DNA of 59,520 nucleotides. Source: Clostridiaceae bacterium. GTDB lineage: Bacteria > Bacillota > Clostridia > TANB77 > CAG-508. The position numbers and the translations under genes were made by a program. The stretch spans positions 1 to 59,520 of the forward strand of contig JAETPW010000011.1 of the NCBI GenBank assembly GCA_021771025.1. Reading direction: 5' to 3'. A model generated the notes under the pieces. The model was not told where the DNA came from. It ran no database searches and saw only the letters and a program-made list of their open reading frames with translations. This document shows positions 27,652-36,192 of the stretch, in pieces (the first letter of the stretch is position 1; each line of letters begins with the position of its first letter).

Positions 27652-28224
27652 TTATTTTTGGGTTCCTAATCTTTTTTCATTTTCAATAATAGCCATAATA
27701 ATCTGTACGGTTTTTTCTAAATCATCGTTTTTGATCATATAATCGTATAAATTGATTTTTGATTCTTCATATTCTAGTCTTCCTAAGCGTAATTGCATTT
27801 CTTCTTCGGTTAGGTTATCCCCTCTATTTTCTAGTCTTTTTCTTAATTCGTCTTTATCTACTCGTAAAAAAATAGTAATTAACTGTGTTTCATCTTTTAA
27901 TAATTTAATTAAGTTTTCTGTTCCATTTACTTCAATGTCTTTTACAATAATTTTTCCACTTTGGATTTTTTCGTTCATTAATTTACGTGAAGTACCATAA
28001 TAATTTTCATGGTGCAAATCATATTCGTAAAACTCATTATTTTGAATTTTTTCCTCGAATTCTTCTTTACTAATAAAATGATATTGAACGCCTTCTTGTT
28101 CCCCTTCTCGAGGATTTCTAGAAGTAAAGGATGGTAATGATATTACATCATCCATCCTTTTGATTAATTCTTGTTTAATCGTATCTTTTCCTGATCCTGA
28201 AACACCTGATAATATGACTAACAT
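27652..28224 (-). CDS. gmk: Guanylate kinase
   Basis: Phosphorylates GMP to GDP in nucleotide synthesis. The P-loop is LSGVSGSGKDT (about residues 4-14). PSFTSRNPREGE is the GMP-binding region, followed by YEYDLHHENYYGTSR. 190 residues, close to the family norm. The start overlaps the rpoZ stop by 7 nt. The yicC-remA-rpoZ-gmk order differs slightly from the more frequent gmk-rpoZ order. Confidence 0.95.
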   Translation of the reverse strand: MLVILSGVSGSGKDTIKQELIKRMDDVISLPSFTSRNPREGEQEGVQYHFISKEEFEEKIQNNEFYEYDLHHENYYGTSRKLMNEKIQSGKIIVKDIEVNGTENLIKLLKDETQLITIFLRVDKDELRKRLENRGDNLTEEEMQLRLGRLEYEESKINLYDYMIKNDDLEKTVQIIMAIIENEKRLGTQK

Positions 28225-28409
28225 ACAATTTTCACCTTTCCTTCAGCAATTTCATCAGCAGCTAAACTAACTACTGATTCTTCCTCTTTGTCGGTTAAGG
28301 GTTCTGCTCCTAAGGCTAATTGTCTTGCTCTTCTGGATGTTGCAATCACTAGTGCATAGCGATTTTCTGCTCTTTTTAATAATCTAGTTACACTTGGTTT
28401 TACAATCAT
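28218..28409 (-). CDS. rpoZ: RNA polymerase omega subunit
   Basis: 63 residues. KRAENRYALVIATSRRARQL is the conserved core that holds the beta' subunit, followed by acidic EEESVVSLAADEIAEG. GGAGG lies about 7 nt before the ATG at 28409. Co-directional with remA upstream and overlapping gmk. Confidence 0.94.
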   Translation of the reverse strand: MIVKPSVTRLLKRAENRYALVIATSRRARQLALGAEPLTDKEEESVVSLAADEIAEGKVKIVC

Positions 28410-28513
28410 TTTTTGTTCCTCCTTATTTATTTTTTATTCATGATTATTTTTGTACCTTTCGATACTTGGTTTTGTCATGGATAATTTGCAAAATATCCAA
28501 AACAGAAATGTCC

Positions 28514-28792
28514 TTAATTGGACAAATCTTCATCTGGTAGGGCTACTGTTGCTGTGATGTCCTTATCTACTCTTCCGGCTACTGTTTCAGGCTGAACTGC
28601 TGATAAGATGATGTGGCCTGAGTCCATGATTAATACAGCTCTTGTTCTTCTACCATAGGTCGCATCGACCGCTGTTTTATTGTCTTTGGCTTCTTGCACC
28701 ATTCGTTTGATGGGAGCTGATTCTGGGCTTACGATAGCTACGATTCTTGAAGCTGATACGATGTTTCCGAAGCCTATATTGACTAATTGCAT
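28514..28792 (-). CDS. remA: RemA-type DNA-binding regulator (DUF370)
   Basis: 92 residues. In Bacillus, RemA is a ring-forming DNA-binding activator of matrix and osmolyte genes. The family core [20 protein letters not shown] and [20 protein letters not shown] is intact. It follows yicC by 15 nt, as in many Firmicutes. A role in regulating the exopolysaccharide genes of this window is attractive but is inference only. Confidence 0.94.
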   Translation of the reverse strand: MQLVNIGFGNIVSASRIVAIVSPESAPIKRMVQEAKDNKTAVDATYGRRTRAVLIMDSGHIILSAVQPETVAGRVDKDITATVALPDEDLSN

Positions 28793-28807
28793 AAAATCAA
28801 ATCCTTC

Positions 28808-29683
28808 CTATTCTATATTTTGAACTTGTTCCCTTATGTTTTCTAATTCTGTTTTGATGTCAATTACTCCATTCGTAATGGCTAAACAGTTAGCTTTTGA
28901 TCCGATTGTGTTGGTTTCTCGATTCATTTCTTGTATGATAAAGTCTAATTTTTTCCCCACTGGCTCATTTGCCTGCAATAGACTTTTGAATTGAGAAACA
29001 TGACTTTTTAGTCTGGTAATTTCTTCTTCAATAGAACTTTTATCAGCATAGATGACTACTTCTTGTGCTAATCTTGCTTGATCGATTTCATCTGTTTGTA
29101 GTATTTCTTTGATTCTTTCCTTTAATTTTACTACATAATTGTCAATAAGTCCAGTAGATTGGGAAGAAATTTTCTGAACTTCATCTTCTACCGCTTCAAT
29201 TCTCGTGATTAAATCTTGAGCCATCTTTTGCCCTTCTATGGTTCTCATTTCTACTAACCCACTAATTGCTTGATTTACTGTTTGAATCACTTCTTGCTTA
29301 ATGACTTCGTCTTCTTGCTCCATTTTGATGTTTAGTACATCAGGGAATTTGGAAATTTCAGTTACTTCTATATTAGCTTGTAAGTTTTCTTTTCTAGCTA
29401 AATTACGCAATTGTTCAATATACATTTGAGCTAATTCTTGATTAATGGATATGCTTTTACCTTCTCCACTACGATTATCAAAGGTAACAAACACGTCTAT
29501 TTTTCCACGCTTGATTTGGCTTGCTATTTGCTTTTTCATTTCTTCTTCTAAAAAACTAAGTTGCTTAGGAAGTTTTACCGATATATCTAAATAACGGTGA
29601 TTTACACTTTTCATCTCTATTTGGTATTCTCTAGCATTTTGGGATAAACTACTTTTGCCAAAACCTGTCATACTTTTAATCAT
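28808..29683 (-). CDS. yicC: YicC-family endoribonuclease
   Basis: 291 residues. YicC proteins form rings and cut RNA. The N-terminus MIKSMTGFGKSS and the C-terminal block LDFIIQEMNRETNTIGSKAN are the two conserved ends of the family. It overlaps the preceding gene by 8 nt and is followed by remA, the usual Firmicute order. Confidence 0.94.
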   Translation of the reverse strand: MIKSMTGFGKSSLSQNAREYQIEMKSVNHRYLDISVKLPKQLSFLEEEMKKQIASQIKRGKIDVFVTFDNRSGEGKSISINQELAQMYIEQLRNLARKENLQANIEVTEISKFPDVLNIKMEQEDEVIKQEVIQTVNQAISGLVEMRTIEGQKMAQDLITRIEAVEDEVQKISSQSTGLIDNYVVKLKERIKEILQTDEIDQARLAQEVVIYADKSSIEEEITRLKSHVSQFKSLLQANEPVGKKLDFIIQEMNRETNTIGSKANCLAITNGVIDIKTELENIREQVQNIE

Positions 29684-30716
29684 TTTTCTCTTCCTTCTTT
29701 TCTTCTTTTTTCTGTTTGACCACTTTTGCTTTCTTGTTTTTTTCTACAGTTTCTGATTTTTTTGGATATTTTGGTTTTTCTCTATTTTTTTCTTTTTCTT
29801 CTTGTACTTTTACTGGTTCTGTTTTTTTGATTTCGTCAGTTATTTTGTTTGATTTTATTTTTTTCGTTGCTACGTTTTTGGTTGTTTTTGTGGTTTCTTT
29901 TTTTGCTTTGGTATCAGCTACCTTTTCTTTTTCTATTTTATTTTTGCTATTTTCTTGATTTTTTTGATTCTTCTTATTTTCTTGGTTCTCGTCAGTTTTC
30001 TTACTTTCTTGACCAGCTGTTTCTTCTTTTACTTTTTGTTGTTGGTTTTTTAGCTTACCCTTTGACTCATTTTTTTGTTTATTCTTTTGCTTATTTGATC
30101 TTTCTTTTGGTTTTTCTTGATCTACGTTAATATCTTCTGTTTCTTTTATGGTTTCTTCACTTAATTTATTGATTTTCTCAATCGTTTGCTTTTCCATTTT
30201 AGCAGTATCTTCTTGTATCATTCCTTCTGTTTCTTGTTGCTTTCCTTTATTGGTATGTTTCTTTTTCGCCTCTTTAATGGTTGGTTCTTCCTTTTTTGTA
30301 ATTTCTGAAATATCGCTTAAACTATGTAAGTATTTTCTTTTTTCTTGGGTATAAATAAAAATACATTTTAAAACATAGTAAATGCCAAAAATATAGGAAG
30401 AAGTTAATAAATATAATTGAAATTGAAAATCAAATTGCCCAATAATATGAGAAATAGAAAGTGTATGACCTGCTAATACAAATAATTCAATCGCATAAAT
30501 AGCAGACCTTGTTTCTTCTTTTCGATATGCTTTTTCTAAAAATAGTATTCCTGTTATTAAAAAAGCCATGGAAAAAACTTTAACATCATTTAATAATCTA
30601 GCTAATTCCATGTGTGTATATGCCATATTTAAAATAAAAAAGTAAAACATTACCATTATAGCAATAACTAAATTGTGTTGTATTTTTTTGATCATTTTAT
30701 TCTCTACTTGATTCAT
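29676..30716 (-). CDS. Membrane protein with a very long Lys/Glu-rich tail, unknown
   Basis: About 346 residues. The first 140 contain four hydrophobic segments; the remaining 200 are almost wholly Lys, Glu, Asn, Gln and Thr, probably a disordered cytoplasmic tail. ATG at 30716 follows AAGGAGAG by 5 nt. It overlaps yicC by 8 nt, so it leads the yicC-remA-rpoZ-gmk operon. Family not recognised. The repetitive composition means database hits to other charged tails should be treated with care. Confidence 0.65.
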   Translation of the reverse strand: MNQVENKMIKKIQHNLVIAIMVMFYFFILNMAYTHMELARLLNDVKVFSMAFLITGILFLEKAYRKEETRSAIYAIELFVLAGHTLSISHIIGQFDFQFQLYLLTSSYIFGIYYVLKCIFIYTQEKRKYLHSLSDISEITKKEEPTIKEAKKKHTNKGKQQETEGMIQEDTAKMEKQTIEKINKLSEETIKETEDINVDQEKPKERSNKQKNKQKNESKGKLKNQQQKVKEETAGQESKKTDENQENKKNQKNQENSKNKIEKEKVADTKAKKETTKTTKNVATKKIKSNKITDEIKKTEPVKVQEEKEKNREKPKYPKKSETVEKNKKAKVVKQKKEEKKEEKND

Positions 30717-30754
30717 TTTTTCTCTCCTTCGCATTAACCTTAAAACAAGGTAGG

Positions 30755-30785
30755 AGGGAAAAAGGGGGACGCCCTTTTCTTCCCT
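30755..30785 (-). terminator. Recurrent AGGGAA/AAGGGG terminator-like hairpin, copy C
   Basis: Inverted relative to copies A and B in plus-strand reading, with stem AAGGG...CCCTT and outer AGGGAA/TTCCCT. It sits between the rsmE stop and the start of the next minus-strand gene. Confidence 0.55.
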
Positions 30786-30821
30786 ATTGATTTTTTCCCT
30801 ATTTATTTTTTCTATTTTTAC

Positions 30822-31577
30822 TTACTCTAATTCATACATGATTATGCTTAGCATCATGAAAGCTACTGTTTCTGTTCGTAAAATTCGCTTTCCTAGGGTA
30901 ATACTTTTAGCTCCATGGTGTGTTAAGTTTTCTACTTCTTCTGGGGCAAAACCACCTTCTGGTCCAATTACGATAGCTAGGTTTACGTTTTTGCCGTTTT
31001 GCTTTTCCCATTGTTTTAATTTTTCGATTTCTTGTCTTAAGGTATGGCTATCTTCTTTTTCATAGGCAATTAGTACAACATGATAATTTTCCATTTCTTG
31101 AATGATGGTTTGAGCATTTTGAATTGGACGTATAAGTGGAATTCTATCTCTACCACATTGTTTGGCAGCAACTTCTGCTATTTTTTGCCATCTTTCTTGT
31201 TTTTTTCGTTTATCTTTTTCGGTTAGTTTTACTATGCTTCGTTTCATTTCTACGGGAACAATATCGTATACACCTAGTTCTACTGATTTTTGAATGATTA
31301 GTTCCATTTTGTCTGCTTTAGGCAAACCTTGAAAGACGGTTACTTTTATTTCTGGTTCGGTTTGTTTTTTTATGTTTTCTTTGATACTACATACTATTTC
31401 GTCTTTTTGAAAGTTTTCAATTTCACATCTATAGTTTTCTTCTGTATCTGTATTTCCTATTTCTAATGTGTCACCGATTTTAGCTCGTAATACTTTTTGA
31501 ATATGATTTACATCAGACCCTGTTATATGTATTTTTTCTTGTTTAATTTGTTGATTTGTGATAAAAAACTTGGGCAT
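30822..31577 (-). CDS. rsmE: 16S rRNA (uracil-1498-N3)-methyltransferase
   Basis: SPOUT-fold methyltransferase acting on 16S rRNA. It begins MPKFFITNQQI, has the N-terminal PUA-like part (ITGSDVNHIQKVLRAKIGD), and then the knotted SAM-binding region with VIGPEGGFAPEE and the final ITLGKRILRTETV. 251 residues from the ATG at 31577, which is 6 nt from AGGAG; a tandem ATG lies at 31580. A longer reading exists but exceeds family length. Confidence 0.94.
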   Translation of the reverse strand: MPKFFITNQQIKQEKIHITGSDVNHIQKVLRAKIGDTLEIGNTDTEENYRCEIENFQKDEIVCSIKENIKKQTEPEIKVTVFQGLPKADKMELIIQKSVELGVYDIVPVEMKRSIVKLTEKDKRKKQERWQKIAEVAAKQCGRDRIPLIRPIQNAQTIIQEMENYHVVLIAYEKEDSHTLRQEIEKLKQWEKQNGKNVNLAIVIGPEGGFAPEEVENLTHHGAKSITLGKRILRTETVAFMMLSIIMYELE

Positions 31578-31662
31578 CATGCACTCCTTTTTCTTTTTTG
31601 CCATTATATCATATTGAAAAAAAAACTGCAAATCGTACAAGGAAATTATTAATTTCATTGCT

Positions 31663-31712
31663 TAAATAAACACAAAAAAGGCTAGAACTTCCAGCCTTTT
31701 TCGTGTTTATTT
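31663..31712. terminator. Two-way terminator between rsmE and the upstream gene
   Basis: AAATAAACAC-AAAAAAGGCTAGAA and its complement (GGCTGG...CCAGCC type stem at 31680-31696) form a stem flanked by A runs on one side and T runs on the other, so it can stop transcription from either direction. It overlaps the stop of 31711-32766. Confidence 0.7.
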
Positions 31713-32766
31713 ACAATGGTACAAATGGATAAATAATTCCTTCTGGCATAACCTGTGCATCCCCAATTTTCATTTTTTCCTGAAAAGTATTTACAAATTC
31801 AAACTGTAAATGCTGTTCCTCCTCAACAAACTTCATTTGGTAAATTTGCCAAAAGCAAGAACCTCTCTCATTTAAATTTTTTACTTGGACAACTACTTGA
31901 TCCCACTCAGCAATAATTTCAAAAGAATACCCTTTAATCTCTTGATAATTCCATTGTAGAGCTTTTCTAAAAGTCATATATCCATATGGTGCGCATGGGT
32001 ACAGATGAATGTTTCCTTTTGTATAAGCCACATAACCAATTCCTTCAATGCCTTGGAAACTTTCTATCCGCTCATACAGACCAAATTCATAAAACCCACC
32101 ACTAGACAATAAACCAGCCAACAGATTAAAATCCCTTCCTCCTTTTGAAACGGGAAATACATTGATGTTTTCGGTTAATTCTTGCGGTTCCTTTACAGGA
32201 CTAGACAAAACTTTAAAAAAATATCTGTCATTAAAAACCTGATAAACCTCATATCCGGTCTCTTCCTTTTGTTTCAAAAACAGATAAACATGATTATCAT
32301 CAACTACTTTGGTTTCTATGTCTATTGCTTCGAAAAGATTAATTCTTATTCCTTGTTCATAAGTGAAAAGAATTTTTTTCTTTTCTTCAGTTTCTAGTGT
32401 TTCCACAAAAAGCCAACAGTATTTCAACTTTTGGATCCTTCCTGTTCCGGTAGGAATTGGAGTCAATTTTTCTCCTTTTTCTTTATAAAAGAGATTAACT
32501 GATGTTTCTTCCTCATCTATCATATACAAGCCATTTTCCAATCCTTCAACTTTTTCAAAGTAAAGACTTATAGGAAAATGATAAAGATATACTTCTATGT
32601 CTTTATCTTGTAAATCCAGAAGTGCGAAATTTTCTTTCAAATATACCATTTTTATTCTATAGTCATTCAAAAGTTTCTCGCTGTTTTCGGTTAATACATC
32701 GTGGTAAAAAGTACCTGTCTTCTCTCTTACCCGCATCTGCCAATTGAAGTAGCTAAAAATTCCCAT
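31711..32766 (-). CDS. Hypothetical protein, about 351 residues
   Basis: ATG at 32766 follows AAAGGAG by 8 nt. It has no signal peptide or clear membrane segment and is rich in aromatic residues and beta-type pattern, for example FSYFNWQMRVREKTG at the N-terminus and CAPYGYMTFRKALQWNY near residue 270. Base composition is slightly more GC-rich than the neighbours. I recognise no family. It is closed by the terminator at 31663-31712 and stands as a single gene. Confidence 0.65.
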   Translation of the reverse strand: MGIFSYFNWQMRVREKTGTFYHDVLTENSEKLLNDYRIKMVYLKENFALLDLQDKDIEVYLYHFPISLYFEKVEGLENGLYMIDEEETSVNLFYKEKGEKLTPIPTGTGRIQKLKYCWLFVETLETEEKKKILFTYEQGIRINLFEAIDIETKVVDDNHVYLFLKQKEETGYEVYQVFNDRYFFKVLSSPVKEPQELTENINVFPVSKGGRDFNLLAGLLSSGGFYEFGLYERIESFQGIEGIGYVAYTKGNIHLYPCAPYGYMTFRKALQWNYQEIKGYSFEIIAEWDQVVVQVKNLNERGSCFWQIYQMKFVEEEQHLQFEFVNTFQEKMKIGDAQVMPEGIIYPFVPL

Positions 32767-32865
32767 ATGTTTTTCTCCTTTCAATTCGAGCAATAATACT
32801 CACTTTTGCCCTTAATTACACATTTTTACTTTCCTATTTTAACATAATTCTCTTCATTTAACAAG

Positions 32866-32905
32866 AGCCCAAATTCTCAAACTTTTTTGTTTGAAAATTT
32901 GGGCT
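32866..32905 (-). terminator. Terminator after rubrerythrin
   Basis: AGCCCAAATT.TCAAAC pairs with GTTTGA.AATTTGGGCT, 16 bp with one bulge, just after the rbr stop codon. Confidence 0.7.
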
Positions 32906-32934
32906 TACTCTATATTCTAAAATTTGTATTGCTA

Positions 32935-33480
32935 TTAATAGTTTTCTGCTTTAATTTCAAAATAAGCTTTAGGGTGTGCACATACTGGGCAAACTTCTGG
33001 AGCTGATTTTCCGATAACGATGTGTCCACAGTTTCTACATTTCCAAATTTTGTCTCCGTCTCTGGTAAATACTAATCCGTTTTCTACGTTTTCGATTAGT
33101 TTTTTGTATCTTTCTTCGTGTTCTTTTTCAATTTTGGCTACTTCTGAGAATAGATAAGCAATATGGTTGAACCCTTCTTCTTTTGCTTCTTTTGCCATTC
33201 TGTCATACATATCTGTCCATTCGTAGTTTTCTCCTTCTGCTGCTGCTTGTAGGTTTTCGATGGTAGATTTGATTTCTCCTCCTTGAAGTAGTTTGAACCA
33301 CATTTTTGCGTGTTCTTTTTCGTTGTTTGCTGTTTCTTCAAAAATGGCAGCTATTTGCTCATACCCATCTTTTCTTGCTTTGCTAGCAAAGTAAGAGTAT
33401 TTGTTTCTTGCTTGTGATTCCCCTGCAAAGGCCTCCATTAAATTTTTTTCTGTTTTTGTTCCTGCTAGTGCTAATTCCAT
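32935..33480 (-). CDS. rbr: Rubrerythrin
   Basis: Non-haem di-iron peroxidase that reduces hydrogen peroxide in anaerobes. The ferritin-like domain (residues about 1-140) has the EXXH-type ligands in [25 protein letters not shown] and [11 protein letters not shown]. The C-terminal rubredoxin-like domain has CRNCGH and CPVCAHP. 181 residues, typical. It follows perR by 23 nt and should be induced with it by peroxide. Confidence 0.96.
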   Translation of the reverse strand: MELALAGTKTEKNLMEAFAGESQARNKYSYFASKARKDGYEQIAAIFEETANNEKEHAKMWFKLLQGGEIKSTIENLQAAAEGENYEWTDMYDRMAKEAKEEGFNHIAYLFSEVAKIEKEHEERYKKLIENVENGLVFTRDGDKIWKCRNCGHIVIGKSAPEVCPVCAHPKAYFEIKAENY

Positions 33481-33503
33481 TTTCCATACCTCCTATAAAT
33501 TTT

Positions 33504-33890
33504 TTATTGTTTTGATATACATTGTGTACATATTCCATGAATGGTTATGCCATCTTGATTAACAATAACCCCCGTTTGCTCCTGAATGGTTTTGGTTAAT
33601 TTTTTCATAGGAAAGGAATATTCAAAGTCGAATACTTTTCCGCACTCCTCACATATCGCATGATGATGTGGCTGATGAAGATAATCAAAGCGATCAGGAC
33701 CTTCTGGTACAGTTATTTTAATTATGGCTTTTTGTTCTACTAGAATGTTAATGTTTCGATACACCGTACTTTTACTAATTTTAGGGTCTTTCTGGTTTAC
33801 TTTTTGATAAATTTCCTCTGCTGTTGGATGTGTACGTGTATGACGTATTTCTTCTAGAATTAACTCCCTTTGTCTGGAATAATTGTTCAT
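33504..33890 (-). CDS. perR: PerR-type Fur-family regulator
   Basis: Metal-dependent repressor that senses peroxide. 128 residues: a winged-helix DNA-binding half (HPTAEEIYQKV, STVYRNINIL), regulatory ligands HQPHHHAICEECGK, and a zinc site completed by HGICTQCISKQ. The pairing with rbr supports PerR rather than Fur or Zur. ATG at 33890 has AAGGAG 7 nt upstream. The palindrome at 33905-33927 is probably its own operator. Confidence 0.88.
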   Translation of the reverse strand: MNNYSRQRELILEEIRHTRTHPTAEEIYQKVNQKDPKISKSTVYRNINILVEQKAIIKITVPEGPDRFDYLHQPHHHAICEECGKVFDFEYSFPMKKLTKTIQEQTGVIVNQDGITIHGICTQCISKQ

Positions 33891-33904
33891 CAATCTTCTC
33901 CTTA

Positions 33905-33927
33905 AAATTAGGAATCATTCCTAATTT
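33905..33927. promoter_or_regulatory. Perfect 23-bp palindrome upstream of perR-rbr
   Basis: AAATTAGGAAT-C-ATTCCTAATTT is perfectly symmetrical and ends 15 nt before the perR start. Its position fits an autoregulatory operator. The half-site differs from the Bacillus Per box (TTATAAT), so the binding protein should be tested rather than assumed. Confidence 0.6.
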
Positions 33928-34241
33928 ATGTTGTTATTTTATCCCAATTTTTGTTGTTTGTCAAGGGTTTTTTCTATTTTTTTAAGGAATTGTTACTGAT
34001 TAATGTTTTTATCCTACAATTGCCTTAAAGTTCTTCCTCAAAATCATTAATTAATAACAGAATCTGTTTTCGTTTCAGCAACTGCATTGTATCAATAATT
34101 TTTTAGGTTGTCAAATACAGATTTTTTCCTTCATTTTAAATTTCATTTCCTTCTCACTTTGTTCAAAAGGCACACATAGTAATAAAAAAAAATTCCTTTT
34201 GTTTCAACCTATAGTATTTCATAAAAAATGAAAAAAGCACA
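33928..34241. other. Intergenic stretch without a recognisable gene
   Basis: AT-rich sequence between the perR operator and the AraC-gene terminator. I see no reading frame with a Shine-Dalgarno, no strong hairpin and no repeat shared with the rest of the window. Confidence 0.5.
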
Positions 34242-34281
34242 AAATAAGAGAACTCCTCAAGTGATGAAAGCTCTCTTATTT
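34242..34281 (-). terminator. Terminator after the AraC-family gene
   Basis: AAATAAGAGA pairs with TCTCTTATTT around a loop of about 20 nt, ending 12 nt after the gene's stop on the minus strand. Confidence 0.6.
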
Positions 34282-34293
34282 ACTATTTCTTTT

Positions 34294-35151
34294 CTATTTT
34301 TTCTTGACTGGGATCCAAATTTCGCTATAATATTTTTCATCTTGAATTCCCTTTGGATAATTAACTACATCTGTATACATTTCAATGTTATATCCTTCTG
34401 CTATCTCATAGTCGTTATTATTGGGTAACCATTCTGAGAAAATTTTCTGATTAATTTCCGGCATCATTTTAGCAGAAGGTCCGATACAAGAAAAAACTGC
34501 CCAAGTGTGTTTAGGAATCACTTGTGTGATAAATCCTTCTGGAATTTCTTTGGTTGGATCATAATCGTCTGCAATCATATATTGGAACTCATTCCCTCCC
34601 ATTTCTAGGTCCATATTGATTCCATACATTCCACATATGGTTTTGTTTCCTCCTGTTTTAAAAAATTCTTGCCAGAATTTAGGAACCTCTATTGCTGCAT
34701 TTTCATAAGCAAATGTCTTCGCTTTTCCCACAACGGTAAAAGCCTCTTTCTCCATGATTTTGTAATCCATAGTATAACCACCTTTCAACATAAAATTAAT
34801 TGTTAAGGGAGCATACGATTTTATCATCGCCCCTTGTCGACGAACAGCAGTAGGTGTGACACCATGAAAACGAAAAAATGCTTTTGTAAAACTGTCTGGG
34901 GAATCGTAACCATAGTCTAGCGCTATTTCTATGATTTTTCGATTCGTTTGAATTAACTCATTTCCGGCAAGTGAAAGTCTTCTCTTTCGAATGTATTCAC
35001 TTACGGAAAAACCACAAAGCATGGCAAACCCTTTTTGAAAATAAAAGGGAGAAATACCAGCGTGTTTTGCGATATCGTCTATTGTTATTTTTTCAGTTAG
35101 GTTTTCTTCTATATAGTTAATCGCTTCTGTGATACTTTCTATCCATCCCAT
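34294..35151 (-). CDS. AraC-family regulator with GyrI-like effector domain
   Basis: 285 residues. The N-terminal pair of helix-turn-helix motifs (ITIDDIAKHAGISPFYFQ and IIEIALDYGYDSPDSFTKAF, with FHGVTPTAVRR) is followed by a GyrI/SOUL-like ligand-binding domain starting about residue 125 and ending YYSEIWIPVKKK. Such proteins respond to small organic ligands or drugs. ATG at 35151 follows GAGGTGATGCC. No target gene is adjacent. Confidence 0.92.
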   Translation of the reverse strand: MGWIESITEAINYIEENLTEKITIDDIAKHAGISPFYFQKGFAMLCGFSVSEYIRKRRLSLAGNELIQTNRKIIEIALDYGYDSPDSFTKAFFRFHGVTPTAVRRQGAMIKSYAPLTINFMLKGGYTMDYKIMEKEAFTVVGKAKTFAYENAAIEVPKFWQEFFKTGGNKTICGMYGINMDLEMGGNEFQYMIADDYDPTKEIPEGFITQVIPKHTWAVFSCIGPSAKMMPEINQKIFSEWLPNNNDYEIAEGYNIEMYTDVVNYPKGIQDEKYYSEIWIPVKKK

Positions 35152-35402
35152 GGCATCACCTCTTTTCTTGTTCGTTATGGTTATATCTTACTCTTTTTGG
35201 GATAGATTTACCCGCTTTTTTGTGCTAAGTTTTGTCTGGAATATTTACTTTGTTTTCTTTCACTATTTTATCTCTTTCTAATTATTGGAAAGATGTATAA
35301 TTTAAGTAATCCCAAATTTTATTATTAATTTTTTTAATTATTTCCAGTTCTATTAGTTTTATAGATACTTCTTGTAATTTTATTATTCCTGATGGTGTAG
35401 TT

Positions 35403-35500
35403 TTTTATGTTAGCTTTCAAAACCAACATATTCCTCCTTCCTTTATATTGTAAACTTTGAAGTTTACCTAGACTTGATGGATGAAAATTATTTTTCAACC
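35403..35500 (-). promoter_or_regulatory. Leader cassette L3, orphan copy
   Basis: Same order of parts as the cpsB, feoA and avd leaders on the minus strand: hairpin GGTTGAAAAATAATTTTCATCC (35479-35500), GTCTAGGTAAA, TTTAC, AAGGAAGGAGG, then hairpin ATGTTGG/CTAACAT (35423-35429 with 35407-35413). The G-U pair in the stem keeps it closed. Downstream there is only a 31-codon frame starting at the hairpin ATG and no known gene until the AraC regulator 250 nt on, so its gene seems lost or it acts on something small. Confidence 0.55.
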
Positions 35501-35637
35501 TTATCATCAAAGTTCTTAATTTCAATCATAAAATTCCTTCACCATAGTCTTATTCTTCATTTAGCTTTTGTCCTAACTTAGGTAATATCACATAAACTTA
35601 CTTTTTTCAAGTAGTTTTTAAAAATCTGTATAATTAC

Positions 35638-35667
35638 TTGAATTCCCTACTAAATTAGTAGTATAAT
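35638..35667 (+). promoter_or_regulatory. Promoter and operator of the Rrf2 gene
   Basis: TTGAAT (35638-35643), 18-nt spacer, TATAAT (35662-35667). The spacer holds a perfect palindrome CTACTAAATTAGTAG (35647-35661). A matching TACTA-N3-TAGTA site lies at 36164-36176 before iscS, so both are probably bound by the Rrf2 protein. Confidence 0.7.
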
Positions 35668-35688
35668 AAGTTTATGGAGGAAAAGAAA

Positions 35689-36087
35689 ATGAAAATATCT
35701 ACAAAGGGAAGATATGCACTGCGAGTAATGATAGATTTAGCAATAAATAGTAATGGAAAATATATATCTTTAAAAGATATAGCAGAAAGGCAGGAAATTT
35801 CAAATAAATATTTAGAGCAGATAATAGCATTATTAAATAAAGCAGAATATTTAGAAACTGCAAGAGGTAATACAGGTGGTTATAAATTATCTAAACAACC
35901 AAAAGAATACAAAGTAGGAGATATATTAAGAGCAACCGAAGGAGATTTAACACCAATATATTGTTTAACAGAAGATGGAAAGTGTAATAGGCAAAAAGAT
36001 TGTAAAACATATTCATTTTGGAAAGGTTTAGATAATGTAATAAATGAATATGTTGATAGTAAAACATTAGAAGATTTAATAAAGTAG
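35689..36087 (+). CDS. Rrf2-family regulator (IscR/CymR type)
   Basis: 132 residues. The winged-helix N-terminus MKISTKGRYALRVMIDLA and the RGNTGGYKLS turn are family hallmarks. Three Cys in YCLTEDGKCNRQKDC resemble the Fe-S-binding cluster of IscR. ATG at 35689 follows GGAGG by 8 nt. It leads the iscS-iscU-mnmA module and likely represses itself and iscS through the shared operator. Codon use (many ATA, AGA) matches this module rather than most of the window. Confidence 0.93.
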   Translation: MKISTKGRYALRVMIDLAINSNGKYISLKDIAERQEISNKYLEQIIALLNKAEYLETARGNTGGYKLSKQPKEYKVGDILRATEGDLTPIYCLTEDGKCNRQKDCKTYSFWKGLDNVINEYVDSKTLEDLIK

Positions 36088-36110
36088 AAGTCAAAAATAC
36101 ATGACTTCTA
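36085..36110 (+). terminator. Terminator after the Rrf2 gene
   Basis: TAGAAGTCA pairs with TGACTTCTA (9 bp) overlapping the stop codon, followed by TTATTTTATT. iscS then has its own promoter. Confidence 0.65.
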
Positions 36111-36131
36111 TTATTTTATTCTTAATTCCTA

Positions 36132-36176
36132 TTGACATACTAGGAAAACAGTTGTATAATTCCTACTATCTTAGTA
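36132..36176 (+). promoter_or_regulatory. Promoter and operator of iscS-iscU-mnmA
   Basis: TTGACA (36132-36137), 17-nt spacer, TATAAT (36155-36160), then TACTATCTTAGTA (36164-36176) around the transcription start. The half-sites TACTA/TAGTA equal those in the Rrf2 gene promoter. Confidence 0.75.
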
Positions 36177-36192
36177 TGAAAAGGAGAGAAAT

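Noticed and set aside
29716..30354. Several plus-strand hydrophobic frames opposite the Lys/Glu-rich gene
   Set aside because: Antisense of Lys/Glu codons reads as Phe/Leu/Ser; no Shine-Dalgarno and no family pattern.
35334..35525. 63-codon minus-strand frame as a gene
   Set aside because: It runs through the L3 leader hairpins; only a 31-codon frame starts after the Shine-Dalgarno and it has no conserved look.
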